Assembly: GCA_021234155.1 (NCBI GenBank)
Contig: JAJEKV010000028.1
Location: 10,990,134-11,054,133, forward strand
Source of the DNA: Isoetes taiwanensis
Taxonomy: Eukaryota; Streptophyta; Lycopodiopsida; Isoetales; Isoetaceae
Direction: 5' to 3'
DNA: 64,000 nt
Shown here: one piece after another, positions 21,890 through 32,405 of the stretch
How the letters are laid out: the number at the start of each line of letters is the position of its first letter
Position numbering within the stretch: the stretch's first letter is position 1
Notes under the pieces: model-generated
The model's input: the letters and a program-made list of their open reading frames with translations, nothing else
What the model was told of the DNA's origin: nothing
The model's database searches: none
Translations under genes and position numbers: made by a program

Positions 21890-22880
21890 CAGGCCTTGAG
21901 GCGCTGCGGCCCCATTGCCATGATATAAGCTAGGTTTAGGGAGACGAGCATCGTCTATATTGGCCACCTTCTAAAAATAGACAATGTGGCGATCAAGAGC
22001 CGCCCTCTGAAGAGGCAAGAATCCCGTCTCCTACAGTAGAATTTGATATGGGACTGTGGACTTCACCCCTAGTGCTCGTACCAAAAAGGCTTTCTGAACC
22101 TGCTCCCAGTCATTCCAAGTAGCGAGTGATACTACTGGGCCCTACACTTCAACCCCGTATAAAAGGACAGGCTCCACTAAGACCTTGAACATGTGTGACT
22201 GATGGGCCCAATCATACAACTCCACTCTATGACTATTGTTTTGCATTGCATATAGTGCCATCCAGCCCGCCGTCATTCGTAGCCGTATGGATGTGTCCCA
22301 GTGCATAGTAGAAGGAAACTCCACTCCCAAATATTTGTATGTGGATGCCACTTCCACATTTTGCCCTCGGTAACTGAAGAAGGGATCCTCGGCTGACGTG
22401 AGGATGATATGAGAATCACCTTAATCTTGGCCAGGTTGACCCGCATATCAGTCGCTTGGCAGAATGTGTCCAGGGCATCGAGATGTCGTTGCATGTCTGC
22501 TGGTGTGTAAGCTAGGAGACCCACATCATCAGTATATATTAATTGCCTGATGATCTGGTGGAGAAGGTGAGCTCCGTTGCCCCTATTATCAGCAAGTCAG
22601 CTCTCCGATTGATCAATGTAAAGCCCAAACAATGTTGGGGAGAGAGGGCATCCCTGACGAACCCCGATACTACTATTAAGTGGTTGACTTGTCGGCTGCA
22701 ACCGACCCGAGCATCTTTCATATAGCCTGTACACTGCATTGTACAAATTTACAGGAACCCCCAGCTGTTGCAATCTTGCCCATAGTTTTTTCCTAGGCAC
22801 AGTGTCATTAACGCCTTCGCAAAATCCGCGAAGGTTGCCTTCCTTTGGAAAAGCTGAATGTAAAGGTCGGTGCATCACTA
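21890..22880 (-). pseudogene. LINE reverse-transcriptase remnant
   Basis: Minus-strand pieces in RT order are FADFAKA, frameshifted against DTVPRKKLW (~22830), GVRQGCPLSPTLFGLYID (~22640), IYTDDVGLLAY (~22525-22555, a YxDD catalytic box with Thr), YKYLGVEF (~22335) and a WGPVVSLATWN linker (~22120). Similarity to the C-terminal half continues to about 21890 (DARLPK...SLYHGN). At least three frameshifts or stops interrupt it. The copy is truncated at its 5' side near DTVPR, and the 3' end is not identified. Confidence 0.8.
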
Positions 22881-25034
22881 CCCAAGTAACACCAGAGTCT
22901 GAACTCAGTTTGCCACGTTTCTTTCTGGTGCTTCTACCGGTTTTTGTTTCAAAGTGCAGAGTTCGTTCTTACTTGACCCGTCTGTATACCAGTGTTTTGC
23001 ATTATGGAAAAATTTGTTATAATCTTCATTTGCTTTGCCACAAGCTGGCTTCCTGCCTAGAGTAGCTGTGACAATCCCATACCAATTCCTGGAGGCACCA
23101 GAGTTGTGGAATCAATCTGGCTGTGGCTGTATCAACGTTATTTTATTTGGAGATTTGTTTGTGCCGCTAAATTGTTGTTATCTAGTTGGAAAAGTTCAAG
23201 GGACTTCACGGCAAACTGGATCTATGGTTTTTCATGCATATCTCTTATAACTTGTGTGCATTGGGGACCTAAGTTTGATGCCAAACTTGGCCATTCTAGA
23301 TAAATAAGCTTGATGAATAAAGCTCTTCTTTTTTTAGTTACTTTTGTAGCAAATATCTGCTCTCTCTTCTCTTCTTCTCTTGTAGAGTTCCTCTTCCAAT
23401 CCAGTAGACTTTGAGCTAAGTTTTAGTAGTCTAAGTGAGGTATAGGTATTCTCATCTTACGATTAATTGCGGTGGCCTTCCAGGGAAGTTATTGGATCTT
23501 GAACTCTTGATGTATAGAGTGGTGCAATTGAACACTAGTTTTACCCATAACCTTTGCGTTACCTTTATTTTTTGTGCAGGTCTGCTTTTCCTATTTCATC
23601 AATACGGGCCACCTTGTGCAGGCATAGAATGATCCCCTTGTGCAGGCATGGAATGGTCCCTTTCTAGTAGTAGCTCTACTCTCATGGTCTTTATCCTACT
23701 ATAACAATGCCTATAGATGTAATTAGGTGCTTTGTTCTTCCTCTTGCATTGTCATTTATACTCACTTGTTGTAGTGAGTTGAATGCAGATGTCTTCTAAA
23801 TCATACGAATTTGTTTGAGTTGTCTTCGATTTTGCCACATGGAAATTTTAGTGCTTTGACTTTGCTAAATAGGGCAATTAAGTTATTTTTGAATACGGGC
23901 TATGAATATGATTGTTGACATTTGTGGCTCATGTGGTACACTTTCCTCTCATTTTAACATAAATTGGTTATGAAATGGTTTTGGCTTGGACTATTGCTTT
24001 ATAGAAGTGATGGACCATTACCATACCTTAGCTGCCTCACAAATTGTATTTTCCCTGTTACCTAGTCTGAATGATACTTTTTAGCCTATTGCATATTCTT
24101 GTTCATCATATACGGAAAGGTTGCCACAGAGAGTTATATTTAATGCACTTTTGAAATGAACTGAAGCACTTTCTCGCAAGTGGTGACTTGTGACATGACC
24201 TTCCAATTGTGTCTGGCTCTCTTTACTTTTGCACCTCGTCACCTCAGTCACACTTATCTATTTTGTTCTCTCTTTTTCTTGCCCCAAATTAGTATATATC
24301 TGAAGTTGCTAAAATCTTTTTGTTCATGTTGATTGCGCAACCTTTTCAAACCTTAAGCAGGAATCATGAGTACCTTTTATCGAGTTCAACTCGTGATGGA
24401 GCCTTCATAATAACAAGATTTAACTTGTTATAGATGGCATAGGTATCTAGTAGAGCCTAGCCTTTTGGGCATGTGCATGATTTGTAACATAAGTCATGCT
24501 TAGATGTTCTAGTTGTGATCTTTTCCTTTGAAGTCTACAACCATCTTATTCATGTCATTTGTTCATTTAAGATCTTGAACCACTGGGACCTTGCATGTAG
24601 CTTTGGAGCAATAGACCTGTTATCAAGAAAAACGTGCAATCTATGTTGTTAGAAGTTTCATTGATGTCTCATTTGGGTGCAAAATTAGAAGCTTATGCTA
24701 AACAGATGAATGATCTAACTTCATGTACCATTTGAGGGGTTTGAGCATGAACATTTCAACATCATTAACATTTAGAATTACCAAGTAGCATTAACACTAA
24801 CATGACCCTCCCTCCTCCCTCCCTCCCTCCCTCCCTCCCTCCCCTCCCTCTCTCGCTCACGGTATCTAAGCTTTGGTCTAGGTCCTGATATATAATTGTT
24901 CAAAAAGCTTATGATTACAAAGTACTATTGGCGGGCTTTATTGTTCAATCTCAGTCATCTTTGGTTTCATGGGGCAATCTTTTTCTTCATCTTTCTTCTA
25001 TCTAAAAATATGGAAAGAAAGACTTATATATAAT
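22881..25034. other. no recognised gene; (CCCT)n tract
   Basis: A (CCCT)n run lies at 24806-24855. The rest is T-rich DNA with short frames only. The plus-strand frames at 22739-23303 carry no motif I can name. Confidence 0.4.
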
Positions 25035-25408
25035 GTCATCGATTCGCGTAGCGAATCGACATTCTTGCACCAGACGAGCATGCATGCATTGCATGCGTCG
25101 CATGCATTTTTAGGCCGTCCATCAGGTTGGGGATCGCTACTTATTGCAGAGTTCTTCATCGACATTTCATCGGCGCTTTCTCATCTCTCAGCAGTATCCA
25201 TGGCTTCTATTATTTGATCTCATGCGGAGGAGGGGCTTCTTCTTGCGTGAGCTACTCTTTCTTGGCCATTCATATCCTTTCTAACCTCTTCTATCTTTGC
25301 CCCTTTGTCCGGCATAGGACAATCTTCATCCTTTCTCCTCGGATCTAGTATTTAAAGTTCTCTGGTATCGGGATGTTGTTGGTTTCATGCGAGTCGCAGT
25401 ACAAGAAT
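25035..25408 (-). mobile_element. hairpin-ended element, family 1, copy B (internally deleted, 374 bp)
   Basis: The ends match copy A (minus strand start ATTCTTGTACTGCGACTCGC at 25408, terminal CGATTCGC/GCGAATCG hairpin at 25035-25060). The interior lacks about 550 bp between two CTCATCTCTCAGCAGTATCC repeats that flank that segment in copy A. Only one copy of the 20-base repeat remains. This is what deletion between direct repeats would leave. Copy B joins copy C directly at AAT (25406-25408). Confidence 0.8.
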
Positions 25409-26128
25409 GTCATCGATTCGCGTAGCGAATCGACATTCTTGCACCAGACGAGCATGCATGCATCGCATGCATTTTTAGGCCGTTCATCAGGTTGGGGATC
25501 GCTACTTATTGCAGAGTTCTTCATCGACGTTTCATCGGCGCTTTCTCATCTCTCAGCAGTATCCATGGCTCCCATCCTTCCCCCCTTAAAATTGTTATTT
25601 ATATGTTCATATTTGTTATAATTATCGCGTGGCACGCGTGACCAGCCCCTCGCTTTTTCGAGGTGTAAATGTTGTTTTTTTCGTCGTGCGTGGCACCGTG
25701 ACCAGCCCCTAAACACGAGGTTTTTTCTCTATTAGTTTTACGTTGGTGATGTGCGGGTCCGGGGGTGATTGGCGACTTCGGTATTCTCGTGGAGCGTGGG
25801 TTTTTTTGTGGGAACGTTTAGCAGCCCTGCGTTATCCAAGCCCCTTGCCGAGATTTTATCACTAGGGTTTTTCCTCGAAAACCCGAAAGGGCGGGGCTTT
25901 TTAATCCCGGCGATAAGCTCTCGGCAGGACACTAGCCAACATCTGTAGCACACAATTTTATTTGGGGTCCAGGTGTTATAACTGGATATTCCCTATGTTT
26001 TTCATTTTTTGGGTAGCCTGCGATGTGCAGCTACCCACCCTTTGCTATTGTAGAAAAATCTGCTGAGATGAATGAAAAGCCTATCTATCGGGATGTTGTT
26101 GGTTTCATGCGAGTCACAGTGTAAGAAT
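25409..26128 (-). mobile_element. hairpin-ended element, family 1, copy C (720 bp)
   Basis: Head-to-tail with copy B. On the minus strand it starts ATTCTTACACTGTGACTCGC (26128) and ends with the GTGCAAGAAT motif and CGATTCGC hairpin (25409-25436). It keeps the middle segment with the hairpin module and the decayed doubled repeat. It lacks the segment that copy B retains beyond CTATCTAT. The plus-strand right flank continues into GGTCTAAGTAAGACAATC, 50 bases before the HUH gene copy. Confidence 0.8.
25845..25927 (+). repeat. hairpin module in family 1 copy C
   Basis: TGCCGAGA pairs with TCTCGGCA, and TTATCAC pairs with GCGATAA apart from one mismatch, around the core GGGTTTTTCCTCGAAAACCC and GAAAGGGCGGGG. 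It is nearly identical to the copy at 12476. Confidence 0.75.
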
Positions 26129-26179
26129 GGTCTAAGTAAGACAATCAACTTTATCAAGACATTCATAAATCAACAATTC

Positions 26180-26950
26180 AAAGATCTGTACCTCCTTCAT
26201 GGTGCAAGTGATCTCAAAAGTGTTATGGCGTTGGACAACAAGAACTTGCTGCATAGAACCCATCATTTTGTGAAGTACTATGGGAGGAAGCAGTTCTCTG
26301 CCTCCCTTGTATATACTGTGTGCTGGATGCTGAGGATGATGAAGTTTATACTATCTAGCCAGTGGATCTTGCCTACTAACTGTGCGTTCATTTCAGAGCA
26401 CCGTGTGAAGGCAGCGTGGAAATTAACGCTCAATCCATCGCAGACCATGCGCAGTGATGTTCGTTGTGTTATATTTAACATCTCTGCAGGTATGCAGCCC
26501 GTTGAACGATTGGGTAAGGTGAGGAAGAGGTATTACGATAATGCATGCAACCCTGGAGATGGAGATGAGGGGTTTGTTGATATTGCTGACGAGGAGTTCA
26601 GGCCTGGGATGGAGGGGACGTCCGAGCAGCCTAATTTCATTCCTCTGGACTCCATTGATTACATGATGGCTATTAACTGATGGCATGTTTGCATTTCTTT
26701 GCTTTTCATTTGCAGTTAGTTATTCTTTTGCATTCCTTGTTTGTGCCAGGTTGACAAGACTGAATTGATGCCCATGCAAGAACATGCCTGTGCCAATGCC
26801 TTCTGTTGCCCATGTGGAGAATGGACAGCAAGAGGTCGTGGAGTCTTTCACTCCTCCTGATAGGCCAGCTGAACCTGCACTCCCTCAGGCTCCCTCTGTG
26901 GAGAACCTGATTTCCACTACTCTCCCACATCTTGCAGAGACAGTTGCAGC
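26180..26950 (+). pseudogene. HUH endonuclease gene copy, 5'-truncated (left arm of inverted pair)
   Basis: The plus-strand frame from ~26183 to 26680 (DLYLLHGASDLKSV...DYMMAIN) matches the C-terminal ~165 residues of the minus-strand HUH protein at 27338-28033. Unlike that copy, it has no stop at the ILPTNCAF position. The N-terminal half with the HUH and tyrosine motifs is missing. Beyond the stop, 26790-26950 also matches the downstream proline-rich frame of the partner. It meets the partner tail to tail around 26970 as a long inverted repeat. Confidence 0.75.
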
Positions 26951-27234
26951 TTCTGTAGCATAGGAAGCATGGAATGGGATGAAGTAGATGCTGCAACTGT
27001 CTCTGCAAGAGTGTTTATATTCACAACACTGGTCAGCAACTCAGATGCCACATGAGCCCGTTCTGTCTCTGCAGATGCCACAAGAGGATGTGGGAGACTG
27101 GTGGAAATCAGGTTCTCCACAGAGGGAGTCTGAGGGAGTGCAGGTTCAGCTGGCCTGTCAGGAGGAGTGAAAGACTCCACGACTTCTTGCTGCCCATTCT
27201 CCACATGGGCAACAGAAGGCTTTGGCATAGGCAT
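26917..27234 (-). CDS. proline/serine-rich open frame downstream of the HUH gene
   Basis: 105 aa beginning MPMPKPSVAHVENGQQEVVE and continuing with acidic, proline- and alanine-rich sequence (FTPPDRPAEPALP, then AETERAHVASELL). It lies just 3' of the HUH frame. A possible splice acceptor (CCATGCAG) precedes it, so it may be a last exon encoding a disordered tail rather than a separate gene. The end of the frame crosses the centre of the inverted repeat, so its C-terminus is probably artificial. Function is unknown. Confidence 0.4.
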   Translation of the reverse strand: MPMPKPSVAHVENGQQEVVESFTPPDRPAEPALPQTPSVENLISTSLPHPLVASAETERAHVASELLTSVVNINTLAETVAASTSSHSMLPMLQKLQLSLQDVGE

Positions 27235-27840
27235 ATTCCTGCATGGACATCAATTCAGTCTTGTCAACTTGGCACAAACAAGGAATGCAAAAGAATAACT
27301 AACTGCAAACGAAAAGCAAAGAAATGCAAACATGCCATCAGTTGATAGCCATCGTGTAATCAATGGAGTCCAGAGGAATGAAATCAGGCTGCTCAGATGT
27401 CCCCTCCATCCCAGGCCTGAACTCCTCATCAGCAATATCAACAAACCCCTCATCTCCATCTCCAGGGCTGCATGCATCACCGTAAGACCTCTTCCTCGCC
27501 TTACCCAATCGTTCAATGGGCTGCATACCTGCAGGGATGTTAAGTAGAATACAACGAATGTCGCTAGGCATGGCCTGCGATGGATTGAGCATTATTCTCC
27601 ACGCTGCCTTCACACGGTGCTCTGAACAGAACACTTAGTTAGTAAGCAAGATCCATTGGCTAGATAGTATAAACTTCCCTGTCCTCAGCATCCGGCACAT
27701 AGTGTATACAAGGAAGGTAGAGAGCTGCTTCCTCCCATGGTACTTCACAAAATGATGGGCTTTATACAACATGTTCTTGTTGTCCAACACCATCACACTT
27801 TTGAGATCACCTGCACCATGAAGGAGGTACAGGTCTTTGC
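26931..27840. repeat. centre and right arm of a ~0.8 kb inverted repeat
   Basis: At the centre CTTGCAGAGACAGTTGCAGC (26931-26950) faces its exact complement at 26990-27009 across a 39-base spacer. The arms then extend outward to about 26180 on the left and 27840 on the right. The right arm has ~78 bp (27009-27086) that the left lacks. Both arms carry the same gene end, so one arm is an inverted duplicate of the other. Confidence 0.8.
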
Positions 27841-28362
27841 CCATCTCGATCTGTTTCTCACTCACGTTATGAAGACAAACCTTGAAGTGGACCTTTTTAA
27901 AGTCCTTCAGGCAATATCCAACGAGTCCCTCAAAGCAATGCATCCTTGTGTTCTTCAAGGCCTTTGCAGATGAGGAGGATGCTGCTGGCTTCTGGGATCC
28001 CCAACCAAAGAACTGTTTGATAATAGCATTCATAGCCCGAGGTGTTCCAACGTCATTTTAAGCACTCCCTGATAATGTAAATGATCCAGCTCGGATCCCC
28101 TCTCAAGGGCCACAGCCTCTGCAATAGTCTCATTCTTTAGATAATCCACAAGCTTGTCAAACAAGCTCATTGGGACATCACTCCCAGCATATCCTAGGGT
28201 AAGGCTCACATCCAGCAACCCACTGCCCTCATCCTCACTATCTAATCTAGCTCTGCCCTTACACCTCCCCTCTGTATTCCTCACACGAAAAGCATCAACA
28301 CAAGAAAAAATGGCCTCAGGAGGCAAAGCTTGATTCTTACACCTAGCTGCCCTCTTCAGCAT
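27338..28362 (-). pseudogene. HUH (Rep-type) single-tyrosine endonuclease of a rolling-circle transposon
   Basis: Such enzymes nick one DNA strand, bind it through a tyrosine and drive rolling-circle replication or transposition. The minus frame from ATG 28362 gives VSLTLGYAG (residues 52-60, motif I-like), then ERGSELDHLHYQG (88-99), whose HLH is a textbook HUH metal site (His codons at 28081-28083 and 28075-28077). After a one-base frameshift near 28045 the next frame (from 28033) reads EGLVGYCLKD, with YCLK fitting the catalytic YxxK motif (27916-27905). The protein continues to MAIN at 27338, with one stop (TAA) near 27635. No helicase follows, unlike Helitrons. The closest known group is probably the helicase-less eukaryotic HUH transposons called Replitrons; that name is from memory. 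Confidence 0.65.
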
Positions 28363-28504
28363 CTTACCTCAATTGCAAAACCAGATGGAGGCCCGAGATC
28401 ACAACACAAGCTGACCCCACAAGGTAATTGCAACAGCAAATAGATAAAGAGAACAAACAGACGAAGGCGAATTCAGAGCAAACAGACACAACTAGCACGA
28501 TGGA
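28363..28504 (-). promoter_or_regulatory. 5' leader of the HUH gene, split by a copia insertion
   Basis: DNA upstream of the HUH ATG on the minus strand includes GCAATTGAGGTAAG just before the start. The leader continues on the far side of the copia element at 34174 and beyond. There CAGTCCGAGGTGAGTG looks like a splice donor, so the copia may sit in a 5' UTR intron. No TATA box was assigned. Confidence 0.35.
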
Positions 28505-28508
28505 GAAC

Positions 28509-29256
28509 ATGAAAATGATAGAGGCAAACAAGCCAAACACAGACTTTAAATTATAATTAAACTTGCGTGAAAACTTATTGTAACAGTGATTTACAGCAAT
28601 TATATCATCACTGGCTATTATTCAACCGTCTCCAAACTTCTTATCAGCAATTCACTGCGTTAGCAATAATCTGGCTAGATAAGCCAGAGCACAAGAGATG
28701 GTGATTCACTGCTATAAACAGATTCCAGTTAGTAAAACCGGAGCAAACAGGCATGAAACAAATAGTTAACTTATCAATCAAGCAACTAGCAAATCTTCAG
28801 CCCCTGATGGATCACAGCAGGAGATCGGTCAGCTCATATGATGCAGGCTTCTCTGATCCTCCCGATCTTGCTGACATCGCAACCAGCTATTCAATCAGTT
28901 CTTCTGCTATAGCTACAGACGACCCAATCAATTCTTCTGCTAAGCCCAAGTCTTCAACTAACAGCCGAGATCTTCAACTACCTCTTCTACTACAGCCGAA
29001 AAGCATCAACACCGAAATCTTCAGCTACCTCTGCTGCTACAGCCGAAAAGCATCAACATGGCCGATTCATCCCATGGCAACTACGGCCCGCAGGGATTTG
29101 CATGCCGGTTCCTGATGTCAGTCTCTTCTAACGAATTTTTCCCCTATGTCTGATCTCTGCACTAGACTTGCTCTTTATTCTGATCTGCACCGACATATTG
29201 CATGGCGCCATGTGTCAGTCTGATATGATTTGTTATTTTTTATGTGACAATGGCAT
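28509..29256 (-). repeat. copia 3' LTR (748 bp)
   Basis: Matches the LTR at 33533-34173 along most of its length (TGAAAATGATAGAGGCAAAC at one end, GTGACAATGGCA at the other). It is about 107 bp longer because the other LTR lacks part of a CAGCCGAAAAGCATCAACA-type internal duplication (near 28905-29040). The extra stretch is a local tandem repeat. Confidence 0.9.
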
Positions 29257-29282
29257 GAATATCCAACATTTCCCCTTCATGC
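29257..29282 (-). other. copia polypurine tract
   Basis: On the minus strand ATGAAGGGGAAATGTTGG directly precedes the 3' LTR. It is the usual purine-rich primer for plus-strand DNA synthesis. Confidence 0.7.
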
Positions 29283-29305
29283 CTTTGTTAACTTATACCC
29301 AACAA

Positions 29306-30637
29306 TTATTTGAATAGATTGAGCTTTCTTTCTGTCATTGCTTTGGTGAATATGTTTGCTGCTTGATGTATGGTTTCTAGATATGCTATTATGATTACAT
29401 TGTTGGCAATAAGATCCCTTATAAAGTGAATGTGCAACTTGATGTGTTTGGTTCTCTCATGGTGCACAGGATTTTTTGCTATGGCAATACAACTGAGACT
29501 ATCAGTACGCAATACTGTTGGATGAGCTTGGGGCACACCTATTTCTGTCAAAAGCCTTCTCATCCATACTATTTCTTTAGCTGCTAATGAAGATGCTGAG
29601 TATTCTGCTTCAGCAGACGATATGGCAACAACCGATTGTTTTTTGCTTCTACATGATATTATACCTCCTGCAAGAACTAGAGCATAACCAGAAGTGGATT
29701 TTCTTGTATCTAGATCACCAGCCCAATCTGCATCTAAGTATGCACATAATGTTAAATTGTCAGAGGTAAATGTGATCCCGTGATCTTTGGTTCCCTTTAA
29801 GTATCTCAAGATTCTTTTGGCGGCTATCCAATGCCCTTTACCAGGATCATTATTATATTTGCTTAAAAGGTTTACGGAAAATGAGATATCTGGACGAGTA
29901 GTATTGGCTACATATAGCAAACATCCTATTAATTCTCTGTATGGTATGCCGTTCATCTCTTCCTTTTCATATGCTGTTGACGGACTTAGGTCTCGTGAAA
30001 TCTTATATCCTGCTGCAAGCGGCGAATTTACTAGTTTTCCATTTTCAAGCTCGAATCTTTTCAGCATATTTTCTATGCTTCTAGCTTGACTCAGCTTAAG
30101 CTTCTTATTTTCTTTGTCTCTGCTCAACTCAATACCCAAGAATTGCTTTAATTCCCCAAGATCGGTCATTTTAAATCTTTGCTTCAGTACTTCTTTGCAT
30201 TTATCAAGACACTGTATATCATTTGCTGCCATTATGCAATCATCTACATATAAAGCTATAATGCAAAATTTTCTGTCTCTCCTGTATATGTACAAGTTTC
30301 CATCATTTTTAAGTTTTTCAAACTCCTTTTCTCTAAGATATTTATCCATACATTTATACCATTCCCTTGGTGCTTGATGCAAACCATAAACTGCACGTTT
30401 TAGCTTCCAAACCATGTCATCTCCCTTTTCAAAGCCTGGAGCTTGTTTCATGTATATCTCCTCTTGTAAGCTTGCATTCAAAAATGCAGTGTTTACATCC
30501 ATATGATGTATGTCAAGTCTCATAGCATTGGCCAAAGCTATAACAAGCCTTATACTAGTCAATTTGACTATTCGAGAATATGTTTCTTCATAATCGATTC
30601 CTTTCTTTTGAGAAAAGCCTTGAGCAACAAGTCTCAC
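29306..30637 (-). pseudogene. copia reverse transcriptase and RNase H
   Basis: 443 aa open frame. It contains RLVAQGFSQKKGIDYEETY, MDVNTAFLNASL (first catalytic Asp), KRAVYGLHQAPREWY and YVDDCIMAAND (YVDD box). RNase H follows, with LDADWAGDLDTRKSTSGY, SSAEAEYSA and KHIKLHIHFIRD. All the usual catalytic residues are present, so this frame alone could be functional. It is out of frame with the preceding integrase frame by one base at AAGTGAGACTT (~30635). Confidence 0.9.
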
Positions 30638-31224
30638 TTAAATCTTTTTGAACCATCACTGTTTGTTTTAATTCTATAAATCCATTTATTTCCAACCACA
30701 TTCTTGCCTATTGGACATTTTATTAGGTCATATGTGTCTGTATCTCTAAATGATTCCATTTCTTCTTGCATTGCTTTTAGCCATTCACGAGCTTTTTCTG
30801 AATTGACAGCTTCTTCAAAAGACTTAGGAGTATCAGGTTCAAATACGGCCAATAAGGAGGGATATCTAACTGGTGGCTTTCCTATCCTTCTAGTTTTCCC
30901 AGTGCCATACCTTCCATACATTTCAGGGTTATAGTCTATACCTGTATCCTTAAGCTTTTCCACCTCATTTTTCCTTTTTCGCTGCCCAGTGTCTGCTAAC
31001 ATTCCTTCTTCTCCGTTTGGCCCTGCTTCATTTACATATTCGCCATCACTTATATACAACTCATCTTCATAATCAAAATCAAGGTCAGCCACCATATCAA
31101 ATTTATTCGACCCATTAGGACTAATTTCACTAATGTAACTTTCTTCTTTTTTTAATTTCATAGCTTCTTCATGCCTATCTTTATAAAATTTACTTTCATC
31201 GGAAACCACGTCTCTACTAACCAC
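30634..31224 (-). pseudogene. copia integrase C-terminal/linker and RT start
   Basis: 196 aa: an acidic linker (DFDYEDELYISDGEY), then RRIGKPPVRYPSLL, KSFEEAVNSEKAREWLKAMQEEM and the RT entry NVVGNKWIYRIKTNSDGS. It overlaps the downstream frame by four bases through the one-base deletion. The partner frame ends at 31224, where the reading phase changes again. Confidence 0.85.
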
Positions 31225-31781
31225 TATTTTTTTGTGTTCGGCATGAAGATTCTATATCCTTTTGATTCCTCGTCATATCCTACAAGGAACCCGATTTCTG
31301 CTCTATCATCCAATTTTTGTCTCTTTGCTTCTGGAGCATGAACATATGTTAAGCAACCATAAGCTTTAAAATAATCATATGAGCGAGCCAAATCTCTATT
31401 GTACCATACTTCCTCAGGTATCTTTCCGTTTATACTGCTAGATGGTAACCTGTTTTGTATAAAGAATACGGCTTTGATTGCTTCCTCCCAGAGATAATTA
31501 GGTAACCCTGCAAATTTAATCATCGACCTTACCGCATCTAGAGTTGTTCTATTTTTCCTTTCTGCAACACCATTTTGTTGAGGAGTATATCTACATGTAA
31601 GTTGTCTTATAATTTCATGTTCAATACAAAAAGCCTTAAATTTTCTTGAGAGATATTCACCTCCTCTATCGGATCTAATACATTTAAGCCTATATCCTGT
31701 GTGTCTTTCCATCTCAGTTATGTATTGCTTAAATGCTTCAAAGGCTTTATCTTTGGATGACAATAAATAACATTTTCCCAT
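31224..31781 (-). pseudogene. copia integrase core
   Basis: 185 aa with KCIRSDRGGEYLS (second catalytic Asp) and TPQQNGVAERKNRT (Glu of the DDE triad), followed by PNYLWEEAIKAVFFIQNRLPS. The part carrying the first catalytic Asp, upstream at 31782-31968, is interrupted by stops and frame changes. Confidence 0.85.
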
Positions 31782-31968
31782 TCTAGTGCAGTCATCAATA
31801 AAAGATATATAATACCTTTTTCATGTTCTTCCTTGCACATTCAGCGGTCCACAGAGATCTGTATGAACAAGATCAAGAGGTCTTTCCGCCCTTCTTTTTT
31901 ATCTACTGAAGGGTAACCTGGTTAATTTGCTTAATAAACATCCTGGACAAACGAATTTTCCCGGAGTG

Positions 31969-32361
31969 TCATCTTCTCCACTGATAAGACCCTTTTTTTA
32001 TCATGTACCTAATATTTTTCATATGTGTATGAGCAAGCCTGCAATGCCAAACTGAAGTTGATGGGATCGATAGTACATTCACACTTCTTAGTATCTTATT
32101 TGAGAACTGAAATAAATTCCCAAACCGTTTTGCAAAAAACTTCAATTCATTATCAAGCAATACCTTACACTCCTTTTTGTCAAATCTTAATTCATATCCT
32201 AAATCAACTAACTGACTTACTGAAATAAGATTCTTGTACATGCCTAGTACACACAAAACATCTGAAATATTGACTCTATTTCCTTGCAGTTCGAATAATT
32301 GAAGCATTCCTTTCCTCGTCACGTTCTGCAAGTCTCCATTTCCTAACTGTACATGGCTCAA
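31969..32361 (-). pseudogene. copia protease end and GAG-pre-integrase domain
   Basis: 130 aa: HVQLGNGDLQNV, VLCVLGMYKNLISVSQL and WHCRLAHTHMKNIRYMIKKG. The last is the zinc-binding pre-integrase HxxxxH region. It is separated from the gag frame by stops at 32362-32405. Confidence 0.8.
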
Positions 32362-32405
32362 ATGTTTACTAGCATGAACGTCATCTAGAAAATTAGTAGA
32401 ATTAA

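Noticed and set aside
12023-26128. Family 1 and 2 as classic Helitrons
   Set aside because: The 3' end lacks CTRR before the insertion site, and the hairpin sits almost at the very end, preceded by the complement of the 5' terminus. The asymmetric-end layout fits better.
29587-30377. Plus-strand frames over the copia RT
   Set aside because: They are antisense shadows of the well-conserved RT/RNase H frame.
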